64,000 nucleotides of DNA from NCBI GenBank assembly GCA_023390335.1, contig JAEWCZ010000024.1, positions 62,001 to 126,000 of the forward strand. The letters run 5' to 3'. The DNA comes from Bacillota bacterium. GTDB taxonomy: Bacteria; Bacillota; Clostridia; Acetivibrionales; DSM-1351. Within the stretch, counting starts at the first letter, position 1; each line of letters starts with the position of its first letter. Positions 1-8,973 of the stretch are shown here, in pieces. A model generated the notes under the pieces. The model searched no databases and was not told where the DNA came from. It saw nothing but the letters and a program-made list of their open reading frames with translations. The position numbers and the translations under genes are program-made.

Positions 1-782
1 TTAAAAAGGCATATAAAGAAGACCAACATGGAGATGCAATTGACTATTCTCGAGCAGCTATAGAAAGTGTTAGAGAATTAAAAAACCTAGTAGAAAAGTG
101 TATGGATGTTTTGGAGCGAGAATATCTAAGAATTATAGATTCTACATTATCTGGAATAGAATCAGATTCTTCAATTGTCATTTTAAATGCATATTTGAAA
201 ATGTATGTAGCAGATTCTTCTAAAGTTACACCTCAGATGTGGGTTAAAATATTAAGAGAAGGTTGGAATGCATATAAAAACTCCGTTATAGCTCTTGAAA
301 AGAATCCTATATGGGATGGTAATAAAATAGCAATGGAAAATCAGAAAGAATTACTAGTAGAAATTTTAAAGGGACAGTATGAGAATTGGAAAAATATTTA
401 CATTCAATTCGAAGATGATAAGGAGTTTCATAAACTAATGAAAGAAGTAAATACAGATAAATATAATAAAATAAATAAAAATGTAGACATTAGTAATAAT
501 AAAAATATAACCCTCTGGTCGGCTGGGAGTTTCTTTCTATTGTCAATTGTAATTGTCTTTGGAGCTATAAACATTACAGTAAAAACTGTTGAATCTTTAT
601 GGAAAGTACTTATTTCTTTGGTGTTTGCGGAGACATTAATTGTTATTATAGGAATAGTAGTATTAAGAACAATAGGCGGACTATCAGAATCGGGGTTTAT
701 AAAATTATTGACGTTTGCTATAAGGAATCAGTTTATTTTCTTAAGCAAGCTCAAAAAGAATTATGATGACGATGAGAAGTAA
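1..782 (+). CDS. Hypothetical two-TM membrane protein (5' truncated)
   Basis: The frame is open from the first bases of the window through a stop at 780-782, so the true start probably lies upstream. An internal ATG at 102 exists but has no convincing ribosome binding site and lies inside an uninterrupted frame. The visible part is a largely helical, charged soluble region of about 170 residues, followed by two hydrophobic helices (about residues 140-162 and 168-190 counted from the ATG at 102) and a basic C-terminal tail. I do not recognise the family. A rho-independent terminator follows directly. Function is unknown; the topology suggests a cytosolic domain anchored by a C-terminal two-helix hairpin. 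Confidence 0.6.
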   Translation, partial: KKAYKEDQHGDAIDYSRAAIESVRELKNLVEKCMDVLEREYLRIIDSTLSGIESDSSIVILNAYLKMYVADSSKVTPQMWVKILREGWNAYKNSVIALEKNPIWDGNKIAMENQKELLVEILKGQYENWKNIYIQFEDDKEFHKLMKEVNTDKYNKINKNVDISNNKNITLWSAGSFFLLSIVIVFGAINITVKTVESLWKVLISLVFAETLIVIIGIVVLRTIGGLSESGFIKLLTFAIRNQFIFLSKLKKNYDDDEK

Positions 783-798
783 GCATTGTTATAATACT

Positions 799-832
799 GA
801 GTTGAATGAACGGTTTCATTTGACTCTTTTTT
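799..832 (+). terminator. Rho-independent terminator after the first gene
   Basis: A hairpin with arms starting GAGTTGAATGAA and ending TTTCATTTGACTC (two G-U pairs) is followed by a run of T. It sits 17 bases after the stop of the truncated membrane protein gene. Confidence 0.75.
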
Positions 833-941
833 ATTGCTTTTTCATTTGCCGCTGTTACGGTGAGACGTATCATAAATGAATAGTACAGGTAGTAGCTCTA
901 TAGACTAAGATGAACACACAAGAACAGGAAGATGGGAATAT

Positions 942-1790
942 ATGACGGTAGAAAAAATTTTAAAAGCAATTAGTAGGGAACTGGAGAGTATTCCCGGTGT
1001 TGTAGGCGTTGTTTTAGGGGGTTCAAGAGCAAGAGGTACAGATCACCCTAATTCAGATATTGATATTGGAATATACTACGATGAATCAAAAGGTTTTAAA
1101 GTCAGTGAAATTAATACAATTGCCACGAAAATAGATGATGAACATAGGGAAAATATTATTTCATCTTTGGGAGAATGGGGTCCTTGGGTAAATGGTGGAG
1201 GATGGCTTATTGTTCAGGGACATCATGTAGATTTTATATTGCGTGATATAAACCGTGTATCTCAGGTAATTGATGATTGCTTAAAGGGAAAGGTTTTTCC
1301 AAATTATCAAACTGGACATCCCCACGCATATATAAATGTTATGTATATGGGGGAGATATCCATTTGCAAAGTATTACTTGATTCAAAAAATTATATATCC
1401 GAATTGAAAGCAAAAATTTTACCATATCCCAAGGATTTAAAAAATGCAATACTTGGATATTTTATGTTTGAAGCATCCTTTTCTTTAATGCTTGCTAAGG
1501 CCAATTTTGATAAAGATGATATTTCATATGTTTGTGGTCATTGTTTCCGAAGTATTTCCTGTTTGAATCAAGTTATTTTTGCTTTGAATGAGGAGTATTG
1601 CATTAATGAGAAAAGGGCTGTTAAAATGGCTGCCGGATTCAAAATTAAACCACAAGATTATAAGATAAAAATAGATGAAATAGTAACCTTAATTTCTTCA
1701 AATAAGGAAAATGTAATAAAAGCAGGAGATATACTTCAAGAACTTGTTAATGAAACAAAAAGGTTAATTGAAAACAGCAGAGTCAGATGA
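942..1790 (+). CDS. Nucleotidyltransferase-fold protein (MNT/aminoglycoside-transferase-like)
   Basis: This 282-residue protein belongs to the pol-beta-type nucleotidyltransferase superfamily. Residues 26-43 hold the GGSRARG...DIDIG signature, with Asp39 and Asp41 as the expected metal-binding pair. The C-terminal half is helical, as in minimal nucleotidyltransferases and drug-adenylyltransferase relatives, and contains a Cys-rich stretch near residues 200-212. An AGGAAGATGGG purine stretch precedes the ATG. It may transfer AMP to a small molecule or protein, but the substrate cannot be read from the sequence. It stands alone, between terminators. The motif spacing does not match CD-NTases well. 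Family call is firm, function is open. Confidence 0.75.
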   Translation: MTVEKILKAISRELESIPGVVGVVLGGSRARGTDHPNSDIDIGIYYDESKGFKVSEINTIATKIDDEHRENIISSLGEWGPWVNGGGWLIVQGHHVDFILRDINRVSQVIDDCLKGKVFPNYQTGHPHAYINVMYMGEISICKVLLDSKNYISELKAKILPYPKDLKNAILGYFMFEASFSLMLAKANFDKDDISYVCGHCFRSISCLNQVIFALNEEYCINEKRAVKMAAGFKIKPQDYKIKIDEIVTLISSNKENVIKAGDILQELVNETKRLIENSRVR

Positions 1791-1796
1791 TTAAAT

Positions 1797-1829
1797 AAAG
1801 AGGGATGCTTTATTCAAGCATCCCTCTTT
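1797..1829. terminator. Bidirectional terminator between convergent genes
   Basis: A perfect 12-bp inverted repeat (AAAGAGGGATGC and its complement) with a 9-base loop lies between the nucleotidyltransferase gene and the convergent NlpC/P60 gene. A-rich and T-rich flanks allow it to work on both strands. Confidence 0.85.
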
Positions 1830-1867
1830 ATTACTTTAAAGGGTCACGCGTTTTTGACACAAGACTA

Positions 1868-2752
1868 CTAAATAATTCTTCTGGCGGTTACATAACGACT
1901 TGTCCAATAGCTTGTGGTGATGTCGGTGATTTTAACAGTATCTCCTGTTTTAGGACTGTGTATCATCTTACCGCCTCCAATGTATATACCTACATGGCTG
2001 ATAACTCCGTTTCCCTCAAAGGAGTGGAAAACCAAATCACCGGGTTGTAGATTCGCCTCAGCCACGGATGTCCCATTCAACGCTTGATCTTTGGATATCC
2101 GATTTATAGTATAACCATGCTTCCCAAAAACATATTGCGTAAAACCTGAACAATCAAAGCCTCCATCACTTGGGGAATCACCTCCGTATACATAGGGTGT
2201 TCCAAGAAAGGTCTTTGAGTAAGTAATGAGAGCGTCAACTTTTTCTTTTCTTGTAGTTTGTTGATTGTTTAGTCTCAAATACTGACCGCTTGCCCACCCT
2301 GTTCTGCCGTCCGTTAGTTTAATCTGGTACCAGCCATTGGATTCTCCTATAATTTTAACAGTATTCCCCTGCCACAATACATGAATTATAGGGTAGGACG
2401 TTGACGTTCCGCTGCGCATATTTAAACTGGTTGCTGTCACTGTTGCTGTAGTATTAAGGGACACCACGGCAGAGGTTGTCGTTGCGGCCGCAGCAGTATT
2501 TGTAGCGACACCAGGGAAGAATGAAAGGGTTCCAACCACCATAGTACCAAGCATTAGTTTTACTGAATTTATCCTGACATCTGAGAACTTCTCGCGTATA
2601 AGTTTTTTGATTTGTTCTTCAACTTTAAGAGTGGTTTCCTTTGCGCCTTCTAGAAATTCAGAGGCAAACTCTTCAGAACCGGGGTTCAGGTACAACTCAA
2701 GAGTAAAGCCCTCACCGTCTTGTACTAATCTATAGTTTTTGTAAAAATCCAT
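1868..2752 (-). CDS. SH3-NlpC/P60 peptidoglycan endopeptidase
   Basis: A 294-residue cell-wall hydrolase. Residues 1-60 form a charged N-terminal region, 63-91 a hydrophobic and Ala-rich export or anchor segment, about 104-161 a bacterial SH3 domain (NMRSGTSTSYP start, GWASGQYLR end), and 175-294 an NlpC/P60 domain. The catalytic Cys is in FDCSGF (about 201), the His in SHVGIYIG (about 253) and the third polar residue in MIHSPK (about 265). Such enzymes cleave the gamma-D-Glu-diamino acid bond in stem peptides. I chose the ATG at 2752 because GAGGTGG lies four to five bases upstream; an in-frame ATG at 2764 has its SD too close. The long segment before the hydrophobic stretch is unusual for a secreted enzyme and suggests membrane anchoring. 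Confidence 0.85.
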   Translation of the reverse strand: MDFYKNYRLVQDGEGFTLELYLNPGSEEFASEFLEGAKETTLKVEEQIKKLIREKFSDVRINSVKLMLGTMVVGTLSFFPGVATNTAAAATTTSAVVSLNTTATVTATSLNMRSGTSTSYPIIHVLWQGNTVKIIGESNGWYQIKLTDGRTGWASGQYLRLNNQQTTRKEKVDALITYSKTFLGTPYVYGGDSPSDGGFDCSGFTQYVFGKHGYTINRISKDQALNGTSVAEANLQPGDLVFHSFEGNGVISHVGIYIGGGKMIHSPKTGDTVKITDITTSYWTSRYVTARRII

Positions 2753-2979
2753 ACTCCACCTCATATCCTCGTCAATATTAGTTACTATTTATAGTTACCA
2801 GGATTTAAGATAATATTTAAAATTAGATCACGTCACATATTGTAAAATTTTGTTGAATAATGAATATAAATATTATATAGTAATAATGCGTAAAGAAATT
2901 GACCAATTTATGTTAAGAAGCAATCAAGTATAAGAATTACTACATATTCTACAATTAGTGAGGGAGAGGGTTACTCATC

Positions 2980-4989
2980 ATGAAAAACAAAAAATATAAA
3001 TTTAATTTAAAAAGTATTAGAAGTAAATTGCTCATTAGTTTGGTCAGTATCTGTTTGATACCTATGATAGGACTTGGTCTAATATCTTATTTTCAGTCAA
3101 AAAATCTTTTATATGATAAATTAGAGAGTACAAGCTCACAAATTTTAAGAGACATAAACAGTGATATTAATTCAGATCTCACAACCAAGGGAAATAATAT
3201 AAAAATACTTAGTAACAATTTAAATCTTATAAATATAGAAAGTAACCCTGCAACTTTCACATATTTAATGGATGCTCTTAAGGGAGTAGTGCAAAATAAC
3301 GAAAACATACAGAATGTATATATGGGGACAGCGACAAAAGACTTCTACTGTTATCCTAAGGCAAATTTGCCAGATGGATTTGACACTACATCAAGGCCGT
3401 GGTATAAGGATGCTGTAGCTAATAGGGGTAAAGTAACATATGGGGAGCCGTATATATCTGCATCAAATGCAAAGTTAGTATTCACAATTTCTAAAACTGT
3501 TGAAAAAGATGGACAAATAGTTGGAGTAGTAGGTATGGATATAGATTTTTCAAGTCTTTGCGGAGACTTCGCACTAATAAAAATGGACAATAACGGTTAT
3601 GTGGTTCTTCTTGACAAGAGTGGTACAATACTGGCACATCCCGATAAAAAACTTATCGGGAAGGATACATTTTCAAAATTATCTGTATGGAAAGATATAA
3701 AAGATAAAGGAACAGGTTCTACTACTTATGAGAATAATGGTAAGTCAAATTATGTGGTATACGACAAAAGTCCTTTAGCGGGATGGACCATAGTGTGTTC
3801 ATCAGAATTAGATCAATTAAATAAAAGTAACAGTAAAATTTTTAAATTTATTTTTATATTCATTTTGATAATTGGTGGGATAGCATCTCTTCTAGCGTTG
3901 TTAATTTCTAACTCATTGTCTTCAAATATTAATAAAATTAAAAATGTTATGGCAAAGGCTTCGGAGGGGGATTTCACGGAAACCGTATATGTTAAGACAC
4001 AGGACGAAATAGGCTCTTTGGCAAAAGACTTTAATAATATGATATCAAACATATCCAATATGTTGAAAAATGTTGGATCGTCCTCACAAACAGTCCTTGA
4101 CACTTCGAATAATTTATCATCCATGACAGCGCAGACAACTGCTTCCGTAGGCCAGGTATCTAAAGCAATAGATGAAATATCGCAAGGATCGGTTGGACAA
4201 GCTTCAAGTACGCAGGAAGCAGCTACTGAAATGGGAGAGCTTGCAGAAGGATTAGAGCAGATATCCAACTCAACAGCTGAAATGAACAATATTTCTGAAA
4301 ATACTAGGATTTTAAGCAATAAGGGCTTGGAGATAGTAAAGTTCCTGATGGATAAATCGGAAGAGACAAGGAAAACTACTGAAACGGTAAGTGAAATCGT
4401 TAATGACATGAGCAGGAGTACAGAAGAGATTAATAAGATTTCTGATACTATTAACCAAATTACTGAGCAAACTAATCTTTTATCACTTAACGCAAGTATT
4501 GAGGCTGCCAGAGCGGGAGAGGCAGGCAGAGGTTTTGCTGTAGTGGCTGATGAGATCAGAAAACTTGCAGAACAATCAAAGAACTCTACAGGGGAAATAA
4601 AAAGAATAGTTGATGTAATCAAAAATAAATCTCATACTGCAGTAAATGCTATGCAACAAGCCAAAATCATTGTTATAGATCAAGATAAGACTGTAGAGGA
4701 AACTACTGAAATTTTTAACGAAATATATTCTTCTATAAGCAATTTGATGAACATGGTCCATAGCATAAAGGATCAAGTTTCAAATATAGATAATCAAAAA
4801 GATGAAGTAAGGAGACAAATCCAAAGTATATCCTCAACATCAGAGGAAACAGCTGCAGCGTCACAAGAGGTTTCTGCTTCAGCAGAAGAGATAAATGCTA
4901 CTATGGACGAATTTAACAAATACGTCATGGGACTTCATGATTTAGCAGAAAAGTTAAATGATGAACTGTGTAAGTTTAAACTGAACTAA
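2980..4989 (+). CDS. Methyl-accepting chemotaxis protein with dCache sensor
   Basis: A 669-residue transmembrane chemoreceptor. A basic N-terminus leads to TM1 (about 17-38). An extracellular double-Cache ligand domain (about 40-285) contains the typical RPWYKDA and VVGVVGMDID motifs. TM2 is at about 288-310, then HAMP (310-365) and a cytoplasmic signalling domain. The hairpin tip EQTNLLSLNASIEAARAGE near residue 497 is the CheA/CheW contact region. There is no C-terminal CheR-tethering pentapeptide. The gene is monocistronic, with an intrinsic terminator directly downstream. The dCache domain commonly binds amino acids or other small metabolites, but the ligand here is unknown. Confidence 0.93.
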   Translation: MKNKKYKFNLKSIRSKLLISLVSICLIPMIGLGLISYFQSKNLLYDKLESTSSQILRDINSDINSDLTTKGNNIKILSNNLNLINIESNPATFTYLMDALKGVVQNNENIQNVYMGTATKDFYCYPKANLPDGFDTTSRPWYKDAVANRGKVTYGEPYISASNAKLVFTISKTVEKDGQIVGVVGMDIDFSSLCGDFALIKMDNNGYVVLLDKSGTILAHPDKKLIGKDTFSKLSVWKDIKDKGTGSTTYENNGKSNYVVYDKSPLAGWTIVCSSELDQLNKSNSKIFKFIFIFILIIGGIASLLALLISNSLSSNINKIKNVMAKASEGDFTETVYVKTQDEIGSLAKDFNNMISNISNMLKNVGSSSQTVLDTSNNLSSMTAQTTASVGQVSKAIDEISQGSVGQASSTQEAATEMGELAEGLEQISNSTAEMNNISENTRILSNKGLEIVKFLMDKSEETRKTTETVSEIVNDMSRSTEEINKISDTINQITEQTNLLSLNASIEAARAGEAGRGFAVVADEIRKLAEQSKNSTGEIKRIVDVIKNKSHTAVNAMQQAKIIVIDQDKTVEETTEIFNEIYSSISNLMNMVHSIKDQVSNIDNQKDEVRRQIQSISSTSEETAAASQEVSASAEEINATMDEFNKYVMGLHDLAEKLNDELCKFKLN

Positions 4990-5011
4990 ACTACTTTTAA
5001 TTAAATACTGC

Positions 5012-5051
5012 AAAATGCCCGGGAGACTATTTGGTTGCTTGGGCATTTTTA
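5012..5051 (+). terminator. Terminator of the chemoreceptor gene
   Basis: AAAATGCCC pairs with GGGCATTTT across a loop of about 20 bases and runs into T's, 22 bases after the stop codon. Confidence 0.75.
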
Positions 5052-5102
5052 TGTATAAAAATACTATATTTAATAGGCTTATATAGCAAATATAAGGCTA
5101 TG

Positions 5103-5112
5103 CTGGTATAAT
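5103..5112 (+). promoter_or_regulatory. Extended -10 promoter candidate for the MATE gene
   Basis: A TGGTATAAT extended -10 element lies about 85 bases before the chosen start of the MATE exporter gene. The -35 region is poor (TAGCAA at 17-bp spacing), which extended -10 promoters tolerate. Confidence 0.4.
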
Positions 5113-5196
5113 AATGTATACATAAGACGCAGCAGAATAAGAGACAACACAACAAAACAGTGTTTAAATTAATTGGGAAAATGTAAGGGGTCAAAA

Positions 5197-6570
5197 ATGT
5201 CAATAAACTATGTGCAAGATATGACAGAAGGAAATGAAGTCAAACTTCTAATAAAATTTTCATTACCAATGCTTATCGGTAATATCTTTCAGCAACTTTA
5301 CAACTTAATAGATTCGGTTATTGTAGGAAAGTATGTAAGTGCTAATGCACTTGCGGCGGTAGGAGCTACAGCTTCCTTGAATTTTCTGACATTCTCAATA
5401 TGTTTGGGATTATCTATTGGAATAGGTATAATAATTTCACAGTATTTTGGTGCGAAAAAAGAAGAGGATGTAAAGAGTGCTATAGCAAATGCCATATATG
5501 TAATAGCCGTATCGGGGATAATTATGAGTTTAATAACCTGTCTCTTGGCACGACCTATACTGCAGCTTATGCGAACTCCTCATGAAATTATAAATGATTC
5601 GGTAAAGTTTCTGAGAATAACAGCCGGTGGTATGATTGCAGTAGCAGCCTATAATGCCGTAGCCGGTATACTGAGGGCGTTAGGGGATTCAAGGACACCC
5701 TTGTTATTCTTAATACTATCTTGTGGAGTTAATGTAGGGTTGGACTTGTTGTTTGTGTTGAAGTTCGGGTTTGGCGTGGCTGGAGCCGCATGTGCTACAG
5801 TTATTTCTCAGGCAATAGCTGCAATGGGTTGTATTATTTTTGCTTTAATGACCAATCCGTATTTTAAATTAAAAAAAGAGCATATGAAGATTAGCTGGCC
5901 TATTATAAAAAAATGTTTTAAAATCGGAATACCGGTTGCCTTGCAAAACTCAATGATTGCTATTTCATTGGTTGCTTTGCAGAGTGTTGTAAACGGCTTT
6001 GGAAAGGTGGCAGTAGCTGCATATACAGCAACCAGCAGAGTGGAACAGCTTATAGGGCAGCCCTATAATTCTTTGGGAGCGGCCATGGCCACATTCTCAG
6101 GACAGAATATGGGTGCAGGTAAACTGGAGCGAGTGAGAAAAGGTTACCATAATAGTATCATAATAGTTGCGGTGTTAAGCTTGATAGCATTGTTGGCAGC
6201 CCAGTTCGGAGGCCATACAATTATGAGTTTATTTGTTAAAGAATCAGCTGTAATAGATCTTGGAGCTAGAGCGATAAAAATAACAAGCTGTATGTATTTT
6301 GCACTGGGTCTGATATATGTTACAAGAGGTGTTTTAAACGGTGCTGGTGATGCATTCTATTCCATGATAAATGGTATAGTTGAAGTTATTGGAAGAGTTG
6401 GGTTTTCAACCGGCTTAGCAATGATCCCAACTATTGGAGTTTGGAGTGTATGGACTACTACAGGATTAACCTGGGGTATTACGGCAATTGCGAGTATAAT
6501 AAGGTACAAGCAGGGTAAATGGGAACATAAATCATTAGTAGCGGCCGAGCCTCAAATCATAAAAGAGTAA
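5197..6570 (+). CDS. MATE-family multidrug/Na+ antiporter
   Basis: A 457-residue integral membrane protein with about 12 helices and the two-lobe repeat of MATE (MatE) exporters. The N-terminal repeat carries PMLIGNIFQQLYNLIDSVIVG, and the second repeat begins near KIGIPVALQNSMIAIS. These proteins expel cationic drugs or metabolites using Na+ or H+ gradients. I chose the ATG at 5197, which is preceded by AAGGGG with a 6-base spacer; an in-frame TTG at 5173 lacks a site. The gene is single and followed by a terminator. Substrate unknown. Confidence 0.93.
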   Translation: MSINYVQDMTEGNEVKLLIKFSLPMLIGNIFQQLYNLIDSVIVGKYVSANALAAVGATASLNFLTFSICLGLSIGIGIIISQYFGAKKEEDVKSAIANAIYVIAVSGIIMSLITCLLARPILQLMRTPHEIINDSVKFLRITAGGMIAVAAYNAVAGILRALGDSRTPLLFLILSCGVNVGLDLLFVLKFGFGVAGAACATVISQAIAAMGCIIFALMTNPYFKLKKEHMKISWPIIKKCFKIGIPVALQNSMIAISLVALQSVVNGFGKVAVAAYTATSRVEQLIGQPYNSLGAAMATFSGQNMGAGKLERVRKGYHNSIIIVAVLSLIALLAAQFGGHTIMSLFVKESAVIDLGARAIKITSCMYFALGLIYVTRGVLNGAGDAFYSMINGIVEVIGRVGFSTGLAMIPTIGVWSVWTTTGLTWGITAIASIIRYKQGKWEHKSLVAAEPQIIKE

Positions 6571-6587
6571 AACAAGGGCAAGAGCAA

Positions 6588-6626
6588 ATAAAACCTGACG
6601 TCGACCAAAGCAGTGTCAGGTTTTAT
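6588..6626 (+). terminator. Terminator of the MATE gene
   Basis: A perfect 12-bp inverted repeat (ATAAAACCTGAC and its complement) with a 15-base loop ends in T-rich sequence. Confidence 0.85.
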
Positions 6627-6719
6627 GTATTATATTCATTTTAGCGATACATTTTTGTATATATGGCAAAGAGAATTGAATAAATATACTTAATTGTAAA
6701 AAATTAAATATTATAAAAG

Positions 6720-6867
6720 GAATTAACAGCCCAATGTCGAATATTTCCTTTGCTTTTCATGTCCGGTGGACAATGGATTGGCTAGGGAATCACTTCAAGG
6801 TTAGGCTAAAAATCTATTAGTCCCCGGAGCAATTACTATATTTATTATATTTTCGGGGGTATGTCTT
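6720..6867 (+). promoter_or_regulatory. Structured leader of the MASE3 kinase gene, SD in a hairpin
   Basis: Three nested pairings are visible. TGTCC-GGT-GGACA is a compact hairpin near 6760. AGCCCAAT (about 6729) pairs with ATTGGCT (about 6777) around it. TCCCCG at 6821 pairs with CGGGGG at 6854, and the latter contains the Shine-Dalgarno sequence of the gene starting at 6868. This resembles a translation-control element, but it matches none of the riboswitch signatures I know. The rest of the 6571-6867 gap is AT-rich without genes. Confidence 0.4.
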
Positions 6868-8973
6868 ATGAAATTAGCTAGGAATTATGATTTTCAAGGA
6901 GTTAATGCAGAAGCAAAATATATCAGAAAGGAGTCTATTTTAGAAATATTCCTTTTTACTGTATTCATAATATTTCTGTATTTAACACGATATTCTTACC
7001 ACTCATTGTTCCATACTGCAGCAGAGTTGTTTGTCTGTGCAATATCCTTTGCACTATTTTTTATTTCACTTAATACAAGCAGCATGACAAAAAATAACTT
7101 TATTGTATTTTTAGGTATCGGGTATTTCTTTATCGGAATTATCGATATATTCCATATATTTACGTATTCCGGAGTATCGATAATATTTAAAAACGGCGAT
7201 CAAAGCAGAGTAGTACAATTCTGGATATCTGGAAGGTATATGACTGCAATTACACTACTTGGTTCCGCCCTGTTGCTTTATAAAAACTTGAAGAATTTTA
7301 GGAAATACTTAATATTTCTATCATACTTTCTAGCTAGTTGTGGGATTTTTGCAGCAATACTCTACTTCAAAGTGTTTCCTGCTTGTTACGTTGTCGGCGA
7401 AGGACTTACACAATTTAAAATCCTTAGTGAGTTATTTACTACCACAATAATTTTATTTGTAGCTATATTATACTTTAAAAAAAGAAAAAATATTGATTTT
7501 AAACTTTTCTGTAATATGGAGTGTCATTTGATTTTGATGGCAATTTCTGAACTGATGTTTACTAATTTTTTCCACCCTTCTGACTGGACAAATGTCTGGT
7601 CACATATAGTCAGGGTAATATCTTATTTCTTTCTTTATAAAGCAATAATTGAGACAGGACTAAAAAGGCCTTACAGCATATTATTTGACAGAATAAATAA
7701 TATTGATAATCAATTAAAACAGGAACAGCAGCAGAGGATGCTGATAGAAGACATGCTTGTAAAAAATGATCGATGCTACGAGCTTATAATAAATAACTCA
7801 AGCGACGCCATAATTGTAACAAGTGACGATAAGTTTATTTTTGCAAATGACAGAGCAGCAGAGATGTTTGGTGTCTATAACCCTAGTGACCTTATTGGAA
7901 TGGGGCTAATGAGTTTTGTTCATCGGCAAGACGGAGCACTTGTTAGGGAGCATATGGAGAAATCTTTTATAGGTCAGGTCTCACCTGTACGATATGAGTA
8001 TAAAATATTGTCACACAAGGGGAGGGTAGTTGAGCTAGAGTCAACCAGCGACCTATTGATATATCAGGGCAGACTGTCAAATATCAGCATACTAAAAGAT
8101 ATTAGTTCCAGAAAGCAAATTAGCAAGCTTAAAAACGATATCAAAGACAATGAGCGGGTTATAAGTGAGACAAAAGAATACAATAAGATGTTAACAGAGT
8201 TTTTCTCCAATATTTCACATGAACTTAAAACCCCACTAAATGTTATACTCGGAGCAATACAGATATTAGGTATACCTCACGAATTTGAGCTTCCATATTC
8301 GTTTGAAGAAAATCTGAATAAATATCATAAAGTGATAAAACAAAATTGTTATAGACTTCTAAGACTTGTAAACAATCTAATTGACCTTTCAAAATTTGAT
8401 TCCGGCTTTTTAAAGTTAAACCTGTGCAATCAGAATATAGTAAACGTAGTTGAAGAGATTATTCTGTCAGTTGCTGATTATGTTGAGAACCGGGGACTTA
8501 GTATTACATTTGATACAGATTCTGAAGAAAAAATAATCGCAGTTGATGCAGACAAAATTGAGAGAATCATTCTTAACCTCCTCTCAAACTCCATAAAGTT
8601 TACGGATAAGGGTGGAAGTATTTTAATCAGCATGTGCGACAAGGGTGATCGGATTTCTATATCTGTAAGGGATAACGGAGTAGGTATACCAAAGGATAAA
8701 CTAGATTGCATTTTTGAAAGGTTTGGCCAAGTTGATAAAACATTAACAAGAAACAGAGAAGGCAGTGGTATAGGACTGTCTCTTGTTAAAACTCTGGTGG
8801 AGATGCATGGAGGTATTATTAAAATTAGCAGTATAGAAGGTCGGGGAAGCGAAGTATATATGGAGCTTCCAGTAAAGTTAATTGATGACGAGTCTATTTT
8901 AGATAACAGAGCTGTTATAAGCAGGACAAGCGTTGAAAAGATAAATGTTGAGTTTTCAGACATATATTCTTAA
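6868..8973 (+). CDS. MASE3-PAS sensor histidine kinase
   Basis: A 701-residue membrane kinase. Residues 25-255 form a multi-helix MASE3-type sensor region. A linker coiled coil (about 265-290) precedes a PAS domain (about 295-410). HisKA carries the phosphoacceptor in FFSNISHELKTP (His451), and the HATPase domain has NLLSNSIKF, DNGVGIP and GSGIGL (632-637). No receiver domain is fused and no response regulator is adjacent, so the partner is elsewhere. The C-terminus ends in EKINVEFSDIYS, almost the same tail as the kinase at 13139-15001. The SD (CGGGGG) lies in a predicted hairpin. The stop overlaps the stop of the convergent flagellin gene. Confidence 0.9.
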   Translation: MKLARNYDFQGVNAEAKYIRKESILEIFLFTVFIIFLYLTRYSYHSLFHTAAELFVCAISFALFFISLNTSSMTKNNFIVFLGIGYFFIGIIDIFHIFTYSGVSIIFKNGDQSRVVQFWISGRYMTAITLLGSALLLYKNLKNFRKYLIFLSYFLASCGIFAAILYFKVFPACYVVGEGLTQFKILSELFTTTIILFVAILYFKKRKNIDFKLFCNMECHLILMAISELMFTNFFHPSDWTNVWSHIVRVISYFFLYKAIIETGLKRPYSILFDRINNIDNQLKQEQQQRMLIEDMLVKNDRCYELIINNSSDAIIVTSDDKFIFANDRAAEMFGVYNPSDLIGMGLMSFVHRQDGALVREHMEKSFIGQVSPVRYEYKILSHKGRVVELESTSDLLIYQGRLSNISILKDISSRKQISKLKNDIKDNERVISETKEYNKMLTEFFSNISHELKTPLNVILGAIQILGIPHEFELPYSFEENLNKYHKVIKQNCYRLLRLVNNLIDLSKFDSGFLKLNLCNQNIVNVVEEIILSVADYVENRGLSITFDTDSEEKIIAVDADKIERIILNLLSNSIKFTDKGGSILISMCDKGDRISISVRDNGVGIPKDKLDCIFERFGQVDKTLTRNREGSGIGLSLVKTLVEMHGGIIKISSIEGRGSEVYMELPVKLIDDESILDNRAVISRTSVEKINVEFSDIYS

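Noticed and set aside
1..1790. Possible CBASS-like pair: two-TM protein next to a nucleotidyltransferase
   Set aside because: A strong terminator separates the two genes, and the nucleotidyltransferase motif is of the small MNT/drug-transferase type, not that of CD-NTases. No further defence gene is nearby.
1805..2050. Plus-strand frame opposite the NlpC/P60 gene
   Set aside because: It is antisense to a conserved catalytic domain, has no SD, and starts within a terminator.
3813..4622. Long minus-strand frame inside the chemoreceptor gene
   Set aside because: It mirrors the helical repeats of the chemoreceptor; no SD and no recognisable product.
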